Shown here in pieces: positions 7,331 through 9,232 of a stretch of DNA of 9,232 nt. Each line of letters opens with the position of its first letter. Position 1 is the stretch's first letter. A model generated the notes under the pieces. That model saw only the letters and a list, made by a program, of their open reading frames with translations. It was not told where the DNA came from and did no database searches. The DNA comes from DATMYQ01 sp035560935 (GTDB lineage Bacteria; Bacillota; Negativicutes; Sporomusales; Sporomusaceae): contig DATMYQ010000099.1 of the NCBI GenBank assembly GCA_035560935.1, positions 1 to 9,232 of the forward strand, in the 5' to 3' direction. Both the position numbers and the translations under genes were made by a program.

Positions 7331-7346
7331 TTATAATTGATTATAA
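7331..7346 (+). promoter_or_regulatory. AT-only palindrome just before the mmdC binding site
   Basis: TTATAAT at 7331-7337 and ATTATAA at 7340-7346 form a perfect inverted repeat around TG, ending four bases before the GGAGG of mmdC. It includes a consensus-like TATAAT at 7332-7337, but no -35 box lies at the right distance (CCGTGG is found there). An operator or an AT-rich translation enhancer is possible; an internal promoter is less likely. Confidence 0.35.
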
Positions 7347-7363
7347 GTATGGAGGCTGATGTA

Positions 7364-7774
7364 ATGAGAAAGTTTAACGTAGTAGTCAATGGCATGAGTT
7401 ATGAAGTGGAAATCGAAGAAGTAGGCGGTGCGGCTCCCCGCGTGGCAGCAGCTCCTGTAGCAGTTGCAGCTCCGGCTCCGGTTGCGGCGGCACCTGCTCC
7501 GGCGGCAGCACCTGCTCCCGCTCCCGCAGCTAAGGCGGCTCCGGTGGAGGTATCTGCCGGCGATACGCCGATCAGTGCGCCAATGCCTGGTAAAGTGACC
7601 AAAATTGTAGCTAAACCCGGTCAGAAAGTGGCCAAAGGTGACGTGGTTATGATTCTGGAAGCCATGAAAATGCAAAATGAAATTGGCTCCCCTGTCGCCG
7701 GCACGGTGAAATCGATCGCTGTCGCTGCCGGTCAGAGCGTCAAACCGGGTGAAGTGATGGCTGTTATCGGCTAA
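7364..7774 (+). CDS. mmdC: Methylmalonyl-CoA decarboxylase gamma subunit (biotin carboxyl carrier)
   Basis: A 136-residue biotin carrier. It takes the carboxyl group from MmdA and delivers it to MmdB at the membrane. The N-terminus (1-22) is a short folded segment. Residues 23 to about 62 are a flexible Ala/Pro linker built from repeated PAP/APA units, the swinging arm common in this subunit. The C-terminal biotinyl domain (about 67-136) contains ISAPMPGKV and the biotinylation motif EAMKM with Lys102, 34 residues before the end as usual. The frame is open from a TTG at 7337. ATG 7364 is preferred because GGAGG at 7351-7355 is eight bases upstream and the protein then begins like known MmdC. 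The linker DNA is a GC-rich degenerate repeat. Confidence 0.95.
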   Translation: MRKFNVVVNGMSYEVEIEEVGGAAPRVAAAPVAVAAPAPVAAAPAPAAAPAPAPAAKAAPVEVSAGDTPISAPMPGKVTKIVAKPGQKVAKGDVVMILEAMKMQNEIGSPVAGTVKSIAVAAGQSVKPGEVMAVIG

Positions 7775-7799
7775 TTGTCAAAGTATATTTTCTCGGTTC

Positions 7800-7837
7800 T
7801 CTTTCGTGCGGCGATGGGTTCATCGCCGCATGGAAGA
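7800..7837 (+). promoter_or_regulatory. long hairpin between mmdC and mmdB
   Basis: TGCGGCGATG at 7807-7816 pairs perfectly with CATCGCCGCA at 7821-7830 around a GGTT loop. The stem continues outward for seven more pairs (7800-7806 with 7831-7837, two G-U), giving about 17 pairs in all. No T run follows, so a plain terminator is unlikely. It could protect the upstream mRNA 3' end after cleavage or reduce read-through into mmdB. Confidence 0.55.
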
Positions 7838-7850
7838 TGGACTGTGAAAA

Positions 7851-7868
7851 TGCGGAGTCAATTCCGCA
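7851..7868 (+). promoter_or_regulatory. second hairpin before mmdB
   Basis: TGCGGA at 7851-7856 pairs with TCCGCA at 7863-7868 around a six-base loop, 12 bases before the mmdB ribosome binding site. Its TGCGG and CCGCA arms match those of the larger hairpin upstream, so the two stems could form alternative pairings. Confidence 0.4.
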
Positions 7869-7892
7869 GTATAAAAGTTTGGAGGGAAAAAA

Positions 7893-9050
7893 ATGGAAGC
7901 TTTGTTGCAACAGTATCCTTGGCTGGACGAACTTCTGATGGGGTTTCTTGGCCTGAGCTGGAAGCACATCGTAATGTGGCTCATCGGTGCAGTACTTATT
8001 TATCTGGCTGTAAAAAAAGATTATGAGCCCGCATTACTGTTGCCAATCGGTTTTGGCGCTGTTTTGGCCAATATACCGGGTTCATCAGCCGTATCTCAAG
8101 TTCCTGGCGAGGAAGGTTTTCTCATTGTGTTGTATCACGCAGGGATTGCTAACGAATTGTTTCCGGTATTAATCTTTATTGCGATTGGTGCGATGTGCGA
8201 TTTTGCGCCATTGATCCGGCGACCGTCGGTCATGTTGTTTGCCGCTGCCGCCCAATTCGGTATTTTTGCCACTGCGATTGGTGCTACATTGGTGGGTTTC
8301 TCGTTTGAACATGCGGCTTCGATTGGTATCATCGGCGCTGCCGATGGTCCGACTACCATTTATGTGGCCAGCCGTTTTGCTAAAGAACTGCTGGGACCGT
8401 TGTCTGTGGCTGCATACTCTTACATGTCTTTGGTTCCGGTGATTCAGCCGCCGGTTATTAAGGCGCTGACTACGGAAAATGAACGGAAGATTAAAATGAG
8501 CTTTCTGGGTGAAGAGCCGGTATCACAGACCACGAAATTCCTGTTCCCCATTATGATTGTATTGATTGCCGGTATGGTCGCCCCGATTTCAGTTGCTTTG
8601 ATTGGCAGCCTGATGTTTGGCAACCTGTTAAGAGAAGCTGGCGTTGTGGAAAATTTATCTAATTGTGCACAGAATGAATTGGCTAATCTGGTTACTCTTG
8701 TGTTAGGAATTACCATCGGTGGCACCATGGCGGCTGAGCGGTTTCTGACCGTGGAAGTAGCATTAATTATGGCGCTGGGCGCAGTGGCGTTCGTATTCGA
8801 CACCGCTGGTGGCGTACTGTTTGCCAAACTGATGAATATGTTCAGCCCGACCAAGATCAACCCGATGATTGGTGCTTGCGGCATTTCGGCATTCCCCATG
8901 TCGGGACGGGTTATCGCAAAAATGGCGCTGAAAGAAGATCCGACCAACTTTATCATCCAGCATGCTATTGGCGTTAACGTCGCCGGGCAGGTTGCCTCCG
9001 TCGTCGCTGGCGGTTTGGTGCTGGCGCTGATTCCCGCGTTGACGAAGTAA
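7893..9050 (+). CDS. mmdB: Methylmalonyl-CoA decarboxylase beta subunit, sodium-pumping membrane protein
   Basis: A 385-residue very hydrophobic protein of the OadB/MmdB/GcdB family, with nine or more membrane segments. It decarboxylates carboxybiotin and couples this to export of Na+ across the cytoplasmic membrane. Key residues are present. IGAADGPTTIY has Asp151, matching Asp203 of the Klebsiella oxaloacetate decarboxylase beta chain. Tyr177 matches its Tyr229. NPMIGACGISAFPMSGR has Asn323 and Ser332, matching Asn373 and Ser382 with the same spacing of nine. All are residues tied to sodium and proton coupling in that enzyme. The start ATG 7893 has GGAGGG at 7881-7886. The length is close to the Veillonella MmdB. 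It is separated from mmdC by 118 bases containing two hairpins. Confidence 0.96.
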   Translation: MEALLQQYPWLDELLMGFLGLSWKHIVMWLIGAVLIYLAVKKDYEPALLLPIGFGAVLANIPGSSAVSQVPGEEGFLIVLYHAGIANELFPVLIFIAIGAMCDFAPLIRRPSVMLFAAAAQFGIFATAIGATLVGFSFEHAASIGIIGAADGPTTIYVASRFAKELLGPLSVAAYSYMSLVPVIQPPVIKALTTENERKIKMSFLGEEPVSQTTKFLFPIMIVLIAGMVAPISVALIGSLMFGNLLREAGVVENLSNCAQNELANLVTLVLGITIGGTMAAERFLTVEVALIMALGAVAFVFDTAGGVLFAKLMNMFSPTKINPMIGACGISAFPMSGRVIAKMALKEDPTNFIIQHAIGVNVAGQVASVVAGGLVLALIPALTK

Positions 9051-9064
9051 AGGAGGTTTGCAAA

Positions 9065-9214
9065 ATGGATGGAGCTGTTTCAAAAGCGGTTACGATGATG
9101 CTGATTGCGTTGCCGACTATGTTTGCTGTAATCGCCGTATTTATCGCAGCCACAAAAATGCTGCATAGAGCCTTCCCGGCGCCGGTTGAAGAAGATGAAG
9201 ACGGGGAAGACTAA
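9065..9214 (+). CDS. Small OadG-related membrane anchor of the decarboxylase
   Basis: A 49-residue protein with AGGAGG at 9051-9056, directly after the mmdB stop and eight bases before the ATG, so translation is probably linked to mmdB. A short N-terminus MDGAVSKAVT leads into one hydrophobic helix at about 10-30 (MMLIALPTMFAVIAVFIAA), then KMLHRAF, a Pro-Ala-Pro turn and a strongly acidic tail EEDEDGED. This matches the N-terminal membrane part of OadG/MmdD subunits, which pack against the beta subunit, and small OadG-related proteins are known beside such decarboxylases. It lacks the C-terminal carboxyltransferase-binding domain, which is found instead in the protein encoded at 6972-7274. 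I infer that the two work as a split delta subunit. The gene is short and easily missed, but the binding site, helix and position make it convincing. Confidence 0.85.
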   Translation: MDGAVSKAVTMMLIALPTMFAVIAVFIAATKMLHRAFPAPVEEDEDGED

Positions 9215-9232
9215 TTTAAAAAATACAATTGA

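Noticed and set aside
7433..7550. GC-rich repetitive stretch in mmdC
   Set aside because: It encodes the Ala/Pro linker normal for biotin carrier subunits, not a separate repeat element.
7775..8026. Open frame starting right after mmdC and running into mmdB in another frame
   Set aside because: It starts at a TTG without a binding site, reads through both hairpins, and overlaps the well-supported mmdB.

Overview
The window carries ten genes, all on the + strand and closely packed. Together they cover nearly the whole route by which anaerobes turn succinate into propionate while pumping sodium ions. The gene set and protein style fit an anaerobic Negativicutes bacterium, of the Sporomusa/Propionispora/Pelosinus or Veillonella kind. 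These features point there: a biotin-dependent methylmalonyl-CoA decarboxylase of the Veillonella/Propionigenium type, a mutase made of two separate chains, and strong AGGAGG ribosome binding sites. The genus is an inference from family knowledge, not a database result.

Layout. Positions 70-1578 encode a succinate/propionyl-CoA CoA-transferase. Positions 1641-3296 and 3323-3718 encode the catalytic and the B12-binding subunits of methylmalonyl-CoA mutase. A 145-base gap with a long hairpin leads to the mutase-protecting GTPase MeaB (about 3864-4817). A hairpin then sits directly on the meaB stop, followed by an AT-rich stretch with a tandem 9-bp repeat and a promoter-like sequence. Next come methylmalonyl-CoA epimerase (4957-5373) and the decarboxylase genes: mmdA (5418-6947), a soluble delta/epsilon-like gene (6972-7274), mmdC (7364-7774), mmdB (7893-9050) and a 49-residue membrane-anchor gene (9065-9214).

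How the genes work together. The CoA-transferase moves CoA from propionyl-CoA to succinate. The mutase, kept active by MeaB, converts succinyl-CoA to (R)-methylmalonyl-CoA. The epimerase gives the (S) form. MmdA moves its carboxyl group to biotin on MmdC, and MmdB releases CO2 while exporting Na+. The propionyl-CoA made returns to the CoA-transferase, so the cycle needs no ATP and stores energy as a sodium gradient.

The most unusual point is that the delta (OadG-type) subunit appears to be split. Its MmdA-binding domain lies between mmdA and mmdC without a membrane helix. A tiny separate anchor with one membrane helix lies after mmdB. The broken ends carry opposite charge. The other point worth attention is that most of the longer intergenic gaps hold a clear stem-loop or palindrome, which could set different subunit levels from one message. 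No mobile element, CRISPR array, tRNA or rRNA was seen. The system as a whole is a known pathway, not a new one.
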